Both the position numbers and the translations under genes were made by a program. From Chloroflexi bacterium UBA5177 (lineage in GTDB: Bacteria; Chloroflexota; UBA5177), in contig DHWR01000170.1 in the NCBI GenBank assembly GCA_002413265.1, positions 12,995 to 37,728 of the forward strand: a stretch of DNA of 24,734 bases, in the 5' to 3' direction. Every line of letters starts with the position of its first letter. Position 1 is the stretch's first letter. The notes beneath the pieces are model-generated. The model was not told where the DNA came from. It ran no database searches and saw nothing but the letters and a program-made list of their open reading frames with translations. This document shows, in pieces, positions 14,785-22,862 of this stretch.

Positions 14785-16760
14785 CCGAAGAGGGCCGACA
14801 GCCGGCGTGGCGCCTGCCAAAGCTGGCCGAATGGATTTTTCTCGCGCTTCTGGTCGTTGGCTTCGCAGCTCTCTTCTCCTGGCTCAGCCTGGAGCGCCAC
14901 TTCGCCTTCCAGTCCCACGCTTTCGACCTTGGAAACATGGACCAAGCCGCGTGGAACACGGCGCACGGTCATCTCCTTCGCTTCACCGACATGGAGATTC
15001 ACGGCCGAACGCTAACCTCTCGCCTGGCCATTCACGTCGAGCCCCTGCTCATTCCGCTCTCACTTCTGTACTGGATCCACTCGGGGCCTGAGACTCTTCT
15101 TGTCCTCCAGCCGATCGTCGTTGCGCTTGGAGCCATTCCCATCTACCTGCTTGCTCGACGCCTACTTGATGGCTCTTCGCTAGCATTAGTCTTTCCGGTT
15201 GCTTTTCTCGCCCACCCGAGCCTGCAAAACGCGGTTCTCGACGACTTTCACACCGTCACACTCAGTGCTTCTCTGCTCGCCTGGACGGTGTATTTTCTGC
15301 ACACGAGACGGCTGCTCTGGTACGGCCTGTTCGCTCTTCTAGCAGCAGCAACAAAAGAGGAGGTAAGCCTCCTGATAGCGGCTCTCGGCTTGTGGCTCTG
15401 GGTGCGAGGAAACCGGAAGGCTGCCGCCGTCAGCATCGTGACGGGAATTGGCTGGTTTCTGGTTTGCGAAGAGATCATCATTCCTCACTACAACTTCACC
15501 GGGCAGTCCCCGTACCTCGATCGCTACGCGTACCTTGGTCATGGAATTTCCGGCATCCTTCACGGCATACTGGCGCACCCCGCAAGGCTCGGCGCTGTCC
15601 TTTCGTCCTCGTCGCGCCAAGCCTACTTACTCTTCTTGGTCCATCCTGTCGGACTTCTATCGCTCGCCGGCGCACCCGTGCTCTTGCTCACGGCCCCTGT
15701 TCTCGCCATCAACCTGCTCAGCACGGATGCCCACATGTACAGCGGCTACTATCAGTATTCCGCCGAGCTCGTCCCTTTTGTCGTCATCTCCGCCGCCCAT
15801 GGCGTCAGGTGGCTTGCGAGGTCCGGCGCCCATTTTCGCGCGTTTCGGTCGGGTCTGCTTCCTGTCGTCACGTGCGCCTTCATACTCGTCGCCTCACTGT
15901 GGGACTGCCGCCAGTGGGGATTCACTCCGTTTTCGAATGGCTTCGCGGTTCCGTCGTCCGGGGCTCACCAAGCCATCGAAAATCAGATACTAGACAAGAT
16001 TCCTCCCAACGCCGTGGTCGCGGCTGCGGACGAGATCGAGCCTCACGTCTCCGATCGACGTTGGGTCTACGTGCTCCCGACGATCCATCCACGAAATGCT
16101 CCTCCGGCCCAGTACATCCTGCTGGATGCGTCGGTTCCATCCTCGCCTGTGACGCCCGTCGATCTTCGAGGCGCAGCCGTCACTGCCCTTCACCATGGCT
16201 ACCGCCTCGCCGACGTTCGAGACGGCCTGATGCTTCTGAAGCTTCAGCCGCGCACGCGCCTGTCAAACGCCGGATATTGCACCTGCTTCTTCGATTTCAC
16301 TCGTCTGCGGCCCGCTCACATGACGCGCCTCCACGCCCGCTGGGGACCTCTGGAGCTGCTGGGCTTCGTCATCCATCCGAGTTCGGACTCGCTGAACCGC
16401 GCGCATCCGGCTATCGGAATCGACACCTACTGGAAGCTCAACGGACATCTGAGCCGCGCCCCCACAATCGAGGTCCTGTTCAGCCCCGAATACACGGGAC
16501 GTCATCCGTCCCTCTCTCGTACCTGGACGCAGTCGACGGACAGTCCAACGACCGTTTGGCTCTCTCCAACGTCGTGGGACTTGAACCGTGGTTATGATGC
16601 CCAGTTCGTCCCCTTTGTTCCCCCGTCCAGCACCGGGACCAAGGTAGACGTAGCGGTCCGCGTGACCGGATTGCAATCCGTCAGGGGAGGCCCGGCCGGC
16701 AGTCTGATTCCCGGCTCACACAAAGCCATCCGGGTCGGTACAGTCAGCGTGACGCCCTGA
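14781..16760 (+). CDS. DUF2079 polytopic membrane protein, probable GT-C-like
   Basis: A 659-residue protein. Residues 1-380 hold about ten transmembrane segments with the DUF2079 features: SHAFDLGNMDQAAWNTAHG (about 45-63), SRLAIHVEPLLIPLSLLYWI (about 80-99), QPIVVALGAIPIYLLARR, and DDFHTVTLSASLLAW. Aspartates after the first helix (D49 and D54) are placed as in GT-C glycosyltransferases. Residues about 385-659 form a soluble extracytoplasmic region: a segment with VYVLPTIHPRNAPPAQYILLD, then a beta-rich part with CTCF and many aromatic and proline residues. The GTG start at 14781 overlaps the previous stop. Enzymatic function is unproven; a role in exporting or attaching sugars is suggested by the flippase-like neighbour. 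Confidence 0.85.
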   Translation: MTEEGRQPAWRLPKLAEWIFLALLVVGFAALFSWLSLERHFAFQSHAFDLGNMDQAAWNTAHGHLLRFTDMEIHGRTLTSRLAIHVEPLLIPLSLLYWIHSGPETLLVLQPIVVALGAIPIYLLARRLLDGSSLALVFPVAFLAHPSLQNAVLDDFHTVTLSASLLAWTVYFLHTRRLLWYGLFALLAAATKEEVSLLIAALGLWLWVRGNRKAAAVSIVTGIGWFLVCEEIIIPHYNFTGQSPYLDRYAYLGHGISGILHGILAHPARLGAVLSSSSRQAYLLFLVHPVGLLSLAGAPVLLLTAPVLAINLLSTDAHMYSGYYQYSAELVPFVVISAAHGVRWLARSGAHFRAFRSGLLPVVTCAFILVASLWDCRQWGFTPFSNGFAVPSSGAHQAIENQILDKIPPNAVVAAADEIEPHVSDRRWVYVLPTIHPRNAPPAQYILLDASVPSSPVTPVDLRGAAVTALHHGYRLADVRDGLMLLKLQPRTRLSNAGYCTCFFDFTRLRPAHMTRLHARWGPLELLGFVIHPSSDSLNRAHPAIGIDTYWKLNGHLSRAPTIEVLFSPEYTGRHPSLSRTWTQSTDSPTTVWLSPTSWDLNRGYDAQFVPFVPPSSTGTKVDVAVRVTGLQSVRGGPAGSLIPGSHKAIRVGTVSVTP

Positions 16761-16776
16761 CGTCAATTGCTAGACT
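16749..16776 (+). promoter_or_regulatory. Predicted mscS promoter
   Basis: -35 GTGACG (16749-16754), overlapping the end of the DUF2079 gene, a 16-nt spacer, and -10 TAGACT (16771-16776) preceded by TGC, an extended -10. It would allow mscS-nadD-osmC to be transcribed apart from the envelope genes upstream. Confidence 0.4.
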
Positions 16777-16798
16777 TCAGTGATTTTGTCGAGGTGAC

Positions 16799-17632
16799 AT
16801 GGTGCTGGTAACGACCGCGATTGTGGCGGCCGCTCGCGCCGGTTCCCATCCCTGGTATGGGCACATCGGGGACAGCCTGCCGGACTATGGCATCTCACTG
16901 GCGAAGGCGCTCGCCATTCTGATCCTCACGTATCTCGTGGCGGGGGGCGTCGCTCAGCGCTTTAGAAGCGGGTTCGAGCGTGGGGGCGTACCCGCCGATG
17001 TGTCGCTCCTGTTTGCCCGTGTGTCATGGGGTGTGGCTTGGGCGCTAGGCGTCATGTGGGCGTTCTACGCGGTCGGCAACGATCTATCGCCTCTTGCGGC
17101 GCTCATTGGTGTGGTGGGCTTGGCTCTCAGCTTGTCACTTCAGTCCGTGCTGCAGAACCTCGTCGCCGGCATCTATCTGCTGATCGAGCGCCCCTTTGCG
17201 ATAGGAGACACGATCGCGGTCGTGGGCCCGAACGGCGCGAACCATGAAGGCCGCGTGGAGGACGTTCAGATGCGGACGACCCATATGAGGAGCCGGGACA
17301 ACGAGCTGATCCTCATGCCCAACGCGGCGATCTTCAACGGCGTGGTGACCAACCGAACCGCGGTGGGCGGGTACGCGACTCGTGTCACTGTGACCTTCTC
17401 CAAAAAAACCGATCCTGAGGATGCGCGCCATCGGCTTAGTGCGCTGCTTGAGGCGCTCCCATCAATACTGGCAAACCCCGCCCCGAATTTGCGCGTGGAC
17501 AGTGTCGGTGAGGCCAGTTGGACGGGCTCGTTATCCTTCTGGGTCGCTTCAGCAGGCGCCTCTTCCGACGCCGTGTGGGCCATCGGCGGCGCGTTTCCCG
17601 AGGCGACCGTTAGCCCGGCAGCGACGGCGTGA
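16799..17632 (+). CDS. mscS: Small-conductance mechanosensitive channel, MscS family
   Basis: Opens under membrane tension and releases solutes after hypoosmotic shock. The 277 residues have three transmembrane helices (about 28-48, 66-88, 95-122). The pore helix and following segment read LSLQSVLQNLVAGIYLLIERPFAIGDTI (near 113-140), the diagnostic MscS region. The beta domain follows with RVEDVQMRTTHMRSRDNELILMPNAAIFNGVVTN. The C-terminal alpha/beta part is short and ends in an Ala-rich FPEATVSPAATA. The start is ATG 16799 or the adjacent GTG 16802; GAGGTG at 16791-16796 fits the GTG better by spacing. The stop overlaps nadD by GTGA. A channel of this class near a c-di-AMP cyclase is noteworthy because c-di-AMP governs osmotic balance, but no direct link is shown. 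Confidence 0.93.
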   Translation: MVLVTTAIVAAARAGSHPWYGHIGDSLPDYGISLAKALAILILTYLVAGGVAQRFRSGFERGGVPADVSLLFARVSWGVAWALGVMWAFYAVGNDLSPLAALIGVVGLALSLSLQSVLQNLVAGIYLLIERPFAIGDTIAVVGPNGANHEGRVEDVQMRTTHMRSRDNELILMPNAAIFNGVVTNRTAVGGYATRVTVTFSKKTDPEDARHRLSALLEALPSILANPAPNLRVDSVGEASWTGSLSFWVASAGASSDAVWAIGGAFPEATVSPAATA

Positions 17633-18267
17633 GCCGAGCGCGCGTCGGAGTATTCGGGGGCACGTTCGATCCCATTCACATCGGTCACCTGGCGGCTGTG
17701 GAGGATGCGGCAAATCTCCTGACCCTCGAACGTGTGCTGTTCGTGCCGAATAGCGTCCCGCCTCACAAGCTTGATCGCACCATTAGCTCGACCGACGATC
17801 GTGTCGCGATGATCGAGCTTTCGATAGCCGACAACCCACTGTTCGAGCTGTCCTTGATCGAACTGGAGAGAGATGGACCGTCCTACACTCTGGACACGCT
17901 GCGGGATCTCGCGAGTCAGAGACTCGACAGTGATCTCCTGTTTCTCGCCGGATACGATGCGCTCAGAGATTTGCATACCTGGCACCAGCCCGATCTCCTT
18001 TTGGCGGAATTCACGCTGGTGTTTATGGACCGCCCGTCGGGCTCATCGTTGCCCTGGCCGGATCTCGAAGCTCGATTCCCCGGCATTCGGAATCGAATCG
18101 AGATTCTATCGGTGCCGCAGCTCGAAATCAGTTCGGAAGACATTCGGCGGCGTGTGGCTGAAGCACGCCCCATTCGTTACTACGTTGCTCCGGAAGTCGA
18201 ACGATATATTCGCGCGCACAAGCTCTACGGAAGCGACACTGTATCAAAGGAGGGGCTACATGAATGA
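17629..18267 (+). CDS. nadD: Nicotinate-nucleotide adenylyltransferase NadD
   Basis: Transfers AMP from ATP to nicotinate mononucleotide, forming deamido-NAD in NAD biosynthesis. The 212 residues include GGTFDPIHIGHL (10-21) with the HxGH nucleotidyltransferase motif (H17, H20), VPPHK (44-48), DGPSYTLDTL, the AGYDALRDLHTW segment (usually GADAL...W), and ISSEDIRRR near 167-175, a variant of the ISSTxIR ATP-binding motif. The length is typical. The start GTG at 17629 overlaps the mscS stop and has no clear RBS, so coupling to mscS is likely. The gene's last 8 nt overlap the osmC-like gene. rsfS and obg, frequent companions of nadD, are absent. Confidence 0.95.
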   Translation: MSRARVGVFGGTFDPIHIGHLAAVEDAANLLTLERVLFVPNSVPPHKLDRTISSTDDRVAMIELSIADNPLFELSLIELERDGPSYTLDTLRDLASQRLDSDLLFLAGYDALRDLHTWHQPDLLLAEFTLVFMDRPSGSSLPWPDLEARFPGIRNRIEILSVPQLEISSEDIRRRVAEARPIRYYVAPEVERYIRAHKLYGSDTVSKEGLHE

Positions 18268-18715
18268 CGATCTTATCGTGAACAACGTTCTCTCAGCCTC
18301 AACGCACATCTTCGGGCGCACGCTCAACTCAGCCAGAATCCACCACTTCATAATCGACGGCACCAACGAACCGACCGAGGAGCTCACGCCCGTGGAGGTC
18401 TTCCTCTCCTCCGTGTCGTCATGCGCCGTGCAGCAGGTTGAACGCTTCGCTCGCGAGGAAGGAATCGGCCTGGATCGCGTCGAAGCAAGCATCGAAGGCA
18501 TCCGGACCCACGAGGATCCATCAGTCTTCCAGTCTGTGTCGCTACGGGTCGACGTTTTCGGCCCATCCCAGAAGGATGCAGAGGCCCTGGTTACGCGCTT
18601 CAGGGGCCGTTGCCCACTCTTTCGCACGCTTTCCAAGGCGGTGGACGTCGACGTCGAGGTGCTGTCGCACCCATCGGAGACCCAATCCGCTCCAACGGGC
18701 GGCGTAACGGCATAG
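18260..18715 (+). CDS. OsmC/Ohr family protein
   Basis: A 151-residue protein of the OsmC fold, whose best-known members reduce organic hydroperoxides with two cysteines. Both conserved cysteines are present: C55 in PVEVFLSSVSSCAVQQVERFA (44-64, the long central helix) and C118 in FRGRCPLFRTL (114-124). E45 precedes the helix as in the family. The glycine-rich N-terminal strand of Ohr is degenerate (RTLNSARIHHFIIDGTNEPTEEL), so it fits general OsmC-like proteins better than Ohr. The start ATG at 18260 is fixed by a strong AAAGGAGG ending 6-7 nt upstream; the same frame is open back to 17873 but only across nadD. The stop TAG is part of a hairpin shared with the convergent RDD gene. Confidence 0.88.
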   Translation: MNDDLIVNNVLSASTHIFGRTLNSARIHHFIIDGTNEPTEELTPVEVFLSSVSSCAVQQVERFAREEGIGLDRVEASIEGIRTHEDPSVFQSVSLRVDVFGPSQKDAEALVTRFRGRCPLFRTLSKAVDVDVEVLSHPSETQSAPTGGVTA

Positions 18716-18736
18716 CCAGTGCCGTCACTGGCTATG
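18711..18736. terminator. Bidirectional hairpin at the osmC/RDD convergent junction
   Basis: CATAGCCAGTG (18711-18721) and CACTGGCTATG (18726-18736) form a perfect 11-bp stem with the loop CCGT. The stem contains the TAG stop of the OsmC gene, and the hairpin also spans the TGA stop of the RDD gene. A pyrimidine-rich but not pure T run (TCGTCCTTGCTT) follows on the plus strand; none follows on the minus strand. A terminator or mRNA 3'-end stabiliser is plausible. Confidence 0.5.
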
Positions 18737-19498
18737 GTCGTCCTTGCTTCGTTCGCGGAGGTTTAACATCCGTGACAGAAATTGCACCGCGTCGAGGGGT
18801 TCCCGAGCCCCGATAGTCTGCGCCACCCGGCTTGCTATCTCTCCTCCGATGCGAGCCCGCACAGATGGCTGCAGGGACCCGGCCCGCTCCAAGAATTCTC
18901 GACTGACCGCCACTTGTTGTTCGGACACGGCCCGAAGATCCCAATTCAGCTCGTCAGGGTCGATCTCTCCCAGCTCGGGGGACGAGGGCACGGGAGGAGC
19001 GTACTCGAGCTTCAATTCTGCGATTCCGATCGGGGACTTCTCCTTCACCACGATGGTGCCCGCCGCGTAATCTCCAAGACGGCGTGCTTGGGGACTGATG
19101 AACATCGTGACAACTCCGACACCGTAGAAGAAAGGCAGGAAGTCTACGATCCTGACGAGGTTGCGGACTACGGCATCAGAAAAGCCAATCGGGTAACCGC
19201 TGGTCTTCAAAACACGAATCCGAACCGCCCGCTTGCCGGGCGTCTGGCCACTCCACAGTGACTCGTACATGATGAAATAGCCCCAGAAGAGAACGAACGC
19301 GCCTGTCAGCCCTAGCACGGTAGCTACTTGGTCGAAGCCTCCCCCTCCGATCAGAAGACAGACAACCAAGAGAATAAAGCCCATGCCCGTCATGGCGAGA
19401 TAGTCGATGGCGGTAGCAAGAAAACGCGACCCGATCCCCGCCGGTGCATAATCAAGTTCCACAACTTCCGGCGTTTCGAGCCGGTAGTCAAATGCCAC
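18725..19498 (-). CDS. RDD family membrane protein
   Basis: A 257-residue membrane protein. The RDD signature residues are visible: R25 and D32 in GIGSRFLATAIDYLA (21-35), SGQTPGKRAVRIRV (83-96) and ARRLGDYAAGTIVVKEK (138-154). There are four hydrophobic helices between 28 and 135. A cytosolic C-terminal tail of about 100 residues is acidic and then helical (LQPSVRARIGGEIASRVAQTIG). RDD proteins are variously implicated in ion exchange or as membrane partners; function here is unknown. The start GTG 19496-19498 is chosen for AAGGAG 8 nt upstream; the frame is open for 29 further codons without support. It is divergent from spoIIM (47 nt between starts), and this pair belongs to the MoxR-DUF58 neighbourhood. 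Confidence 0.9.
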   Translation of the reverse strand: MAFDYRLETPEVVELDYAPAGIGSRFLATAIDYLAMTGMGFILLVVCLLIGGGGFDQVATVLGLTGAFVLFWGYFIMYESLWSGQTPGKRAVRIRVLKTSGYPIGFSDAVVRNLVRIVDFLPFFYGVGVVTMFISPQARRLGDYAAGTIVVKEKSPIGIAELKLEYAPPVPSSPELGEIDPDELNWDLRAVSEQQVAVSREFLERAGSLQPSVRARIGGEIASRVAQTIGAREPLDAVQFLSRMLNLRERSKDDHSQ

Positions 19499-19522
19499 GA
19501 TTTTTCTCCTTGTCGTGGACTC

Positions 19523-19529
19523 TACAATA
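19523..19529. promoter_or_regulatory. Shared -10 candidate between RDD and spoIIM genes
   Basis: TACAATA reads as -10 TACAAT on the plus strand (19523-19528, 5 of 6) toward spoIIM and as TATTGT on the minus strand (19524-19529) toward the RDD gene. Both starts lie within 30 nt. No good -35 was found for either side, so confidence is low. Confidence 0.35.
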
Positions 19530-19545
19530 CCGCCCGCTGGTGCGC

Positions 19546-20583
19546 ATGAACCGGGATCGCTTCGTAACGAGCCACAGCCCCTCATGGGAGAGGTTGGAAA
19601 GCCTCGTCAATCGCGCCGGCCACGCCGGCCCGGCTGCTCTGAGTGCGGACGAGATCCTGGAGCTGGGACGACTCTACCGCTCCGCCACCTCGGATCTGGC
19701 TGTTGCTCGGCGCGACTTCTCCGGTGATCGAATCTCCACGTATCTGAATGGGCTCGTTGCCAGGGCTCACCCTCTCGTGTATCGGGATCGGGGAGCGACG
19801 CTCCCGCGGATCGGGAGATTCGTTCGCTACGGTTTTCCCGAAGCCTATCGTGGTATCGGTCGCTATACGCTTTTCGCGTTCGGCGTCTTCGCGCTTTCAG
19901 CAATGGTCGCGTACATCCTCGTCTGGTACGACGACTCCATGTGCGATGTTCTTCTCCCCGGGACTGCACAGTCGCTGAGAAGCATCATGGACCACCATCA
20001 CCTGTGGATGAGCAATCCGGGCGAGAGCGATTCGGTTGTGGCCAACTTCATCATGCTCAATAACATTCAGGTCGCCTTCCTTGCGTTCGCTGGCGGCATC
20101 ACGATGGGAATCATTTCGACCTGGGTGCTTGCAACAAACGGCATCATGCTCGGCGCGACCGCCGCTATGGTCGCCAGAAGGGGCCTGTCGGCGCCGTTCT
20201 GGTCGTTCGTGGTTCCTCATGGTGTTGTCGAGCTTTCAGTGATTTTTATGGCGGGCGGCGCCGGGCTTGCTATGGGAGATGCCCTGCTCCGGCCGGGGTT
20301 ACGTCGGCGATCCGAAGCCCTTTCGAATGCCGCGCGTCGTGCCGTGAGGGTTGTCTTCGGCTGCGTGCCGCTGCTCGTAATAGCAGGCACGATTGAGGGC
20401 TTCCTCTCGCCGTCGGGTGCTCCGGCGGGATTCAAAGTCGCCGTTGGTCTCTTCACCGGTACCGCTTTGTATGCGTACCTCCTCTTCTCCCGTCCTCGAC
20501 ACGTTGAGCCGGCCTATCGCTTCCAGGATCTAGCGGAGCCGGCGCCGCCTCAGAGAGAAGCTCTCGCCTTGACCTCGAGATAA
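19546..20583 (+). CDS. Stage II sporulation protein M (SpoIIM/DUF95) family membrane protein
   Basis: A 345-residue protein with a cytosolic helical N-terminus of about 100 residues (ERLESLVNRAGHAG, LGRLYRSATSDLAVARRDF) and about six transmembrane segments. The SpoIIM core is visible as NIQVAFLAFAGGITMGIIS, TNGIMLGATAAMVARRG and VVPHGVVELSVIFMAGGAGLAMG. SpoIIM belongs to the engulfment machinery of endospore formers. Homologues are widespread in non-sporulating bacteria beside MoxR/DUF58 genes, where the role is unknown, so sporulation should not be inferred. ATG 19546 is chosen as start; an earlier ATG (19444) would overlap the RDD gene and its RBS. GTG 19540 is an alternative; no RBS fits well. 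Its last 34 nt overlap the end of the convergent DUF58 gene. Confidence 0.88.
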   Translation: MNRDRFVTSHSPSWERLESLVNRAGHAGPAALSADEILELGRLYRSATSDLAVARRDFSGDRISTYLNGLVARAHPLVYRDRGATLPRIGRFVRYGFPEAYRGIGRYTLFAFGVFALSAMVAYILVWYDDSMCDVLLPGTAQSLRSIMDHHHLWMSNPGESDSVVANFIMLNNIQVAFLAFAGGITMGIISTWVLATNGIMLGATAAMVARRGLSAPFWSFVVPHGVVELSVIFMAGGAGLAMGDALLRPGLRRRSEALSNAARRAVRVVFGCVPLLVIAGTIEGFLSPSGAPAGFKVAVGLFTGTALYAYLLFSRPRHVEPAYRFQDLAEPAPPQREALALTSR

Positions 20584-21896
20584 CGATTGATCACGTCGCT
20601 CGATATTGCATCGGCCGACGTGTCAACCGTCAACGCTCCCCGGCCGCGAAGCGACTGAAGTGCCAGCTCCCGCTCGTCGAGCCAGAGGCGAGCGACAGCC
20701 CTCTGATACGCTTCGTCGACTTTGTTCACCGGCTGCTTTCCGAGCGCGTTGATCGCAGGATCCCTCAGCGTGACGACCACGCATAGATGCCTTCGAGCGG
20801 CCACCGCGATACTTCGCACCAGCGTCCCCGCGGCTTCGCTCCCCGCGACGTCCGTGAAAAGTACGACCAGCGAGCGCCGCGTAACCCGAGACCCGAGAAA
20901 CGCCATCGCTTCGCCGAAGTCCGGTTCTGTCGGCTGCGCTTGGAGGTTGTAGAGTGCGTTCGCAATGCGGAGAAAGTGACCGCGTCCCGGTCGTGGAGGC
21001 ATGAACCGGCTGACGTGATCCCCGAACGCGAGTAAGCCCACTCGGTCTCCCACCTGTTGCGACACGTAGCTGAGCATCAGAGAAGCGTTTACCGCGTGAT
21101 CCAACCGCGAGAGTGGCCTTCCCCGATAGACGTCTGGGTCATCAGATTCTTCGAGTGGCAGCCTGGTCGACATCAAGCGGCCCGTGTCCAGCAGCAAAAT
21201 TACGTTTTGGCTCCGTTCCGTCTCATAGTCGACCACCACAGGCGCACGTCGGCGCGCCGTTGCATTCCAGTCGATGCGGCGGTACTCATCGTCCGGCGTG
21301 TAGTCGCGCAGCCGTTCGAATTCAGTGCCGGCTCCCCAGCGGCGAGAATTTCTCACGCCGATCTCCTGAAGCTGGCCTCTCCGTACAAACGCGTCGTACT
21401 GGTTGATCGCCAGCAGGTTTGGATAGACCTTCGCCACGTCCACGAACTGATGCGTTCGCTGACGCCAGACGAGACCCAGCGGTCCCAGGTATCGCGCGCT
21501 GACGGCCCCAAATTGGAAGTCACCCCGCTGCACCGGAAAGACCCTGTACGCCAGCGCCCAGCTTCCCTCCGCTTCGCAGACGCCGCTTCCAGCCTCTCCC
21601 TGTGGCTGAAGGAGCGGCGGAACGCTATCTCTTACCTGAAGAGTCAACCTGCGAGCAAGGGGGTTCTGAAGTCGAAGTGCGACGGTGTTCCAGGCGCCGA
21701 GTGAAAGCTTCGCGTCGTGCTCTCTCAGCCATATGCCGCCCGCAGGCACGTACCAGGCATCGAGCCCCGACAGCACCGCGACCGACAAGAGCCAAATCCC
21801 CGCGACGAACAAGCCGGCCCGGTAGCTCCCCGTCAACACGATAGGGATTGCCCCTGTCAGAGCTAGAAACAATAGACGGCGCGTTGGGATTGCCAA
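20550..21896 (-). CDS. DUF58 domain protein with VWA-like fold
   Basis: A 448-residue protein with two N-terminal hydrophobic helices (about 8-22 and 28-46), a beta domain (50-185), the DUF58 signature FERLRDYTPDDEYRRIDWNATARRR (193-217), and a VWA-like domain starting NVILLLDTGRLM (231-242), later RSLVVLFTDVAGSE. The MIDAS-type DxSxS is not intact (D237-T-G-R), so metal-dependent adhesion is doubtful. DUF58 proteins are the regular partners of MoxR ATPases and may be the client or adaptor the ATPase remodels. The start is TTG 21894-21896, 6 nt after the moxR stop, without a visible RBS; coupling is likely. It overlaps spoIIM by 34 nt at the 3' end. Confidence 0.9.
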   Translation of the reverse strand: MAIPTRRLLFLALTGAIPIVLTGSYRAGLFVAGIWLLSVAVLSGLDAWYVPAGGIWLREHDAKLSLGAWNTVALRLQNPLARRLTLQVRDSVPPLLQPQGEAGSGVCEAEGSWALAYRVFPVQRGDFQFGAVSARYLGPLGLVWRQRTHQFVDVAKVYPNLLAINQYDAFVRRGQLQEIGVRNSRRWGAGTEFERLRDYTPDDEYRRIDWNATARRRAPVVVDYETERSQNVILLLDTGRLMSTRLPLEESDDPDVYRGRPLSRLDHAVNASLMLSYVSQQVGDRVGLLAFGDHVSRFMPPRPGRGHFLRIANALYNLQAQPTEPDFGEAMAFLGSRVTRRSLVVLFTDVAGSEAAGTLVRSIAVAARRHLCVVVTLRDPAINALGKQPVNKVDEAYQRAVARLWLDERELALQSLRGRGALTVDTSADAISSDVINRYLEVKARASL

Positions 21897-21902
21897 GCAG
21901 CG

Positions 21903-22854
<952 letters not shown>

Positions 22855-22862
<8 letters not shown>

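Noticed and set aside
15392..16597. Open frame of 401 codons on the plus strand inside the DUF2079 gene
   Set aside because: It is Arg/Ser/Pro-rich, has no recognisable motif, and lies in an alternative frame of a clear membrane protein; a GC-rich shadow frame.
17266..17985. Open frame of 239 codons antisense to mscS and nadD
   Set aside because: Crosses the junction of two well-identified genes and shows no domain.
17873..18259. N-terminal extension of the OsmC-like frame across nadD
   Set aside because: A strong RBS and ATG at 18260 give the normal family length; the extension is nadD read in another frame.
19546..20583. Endospore formation suggested by SpoIIM
   Set aside because: SpoIIM-family genes beside MoxR/DUF58 occur in non-sporulating bacteria, and no other sporulation gene is seen.
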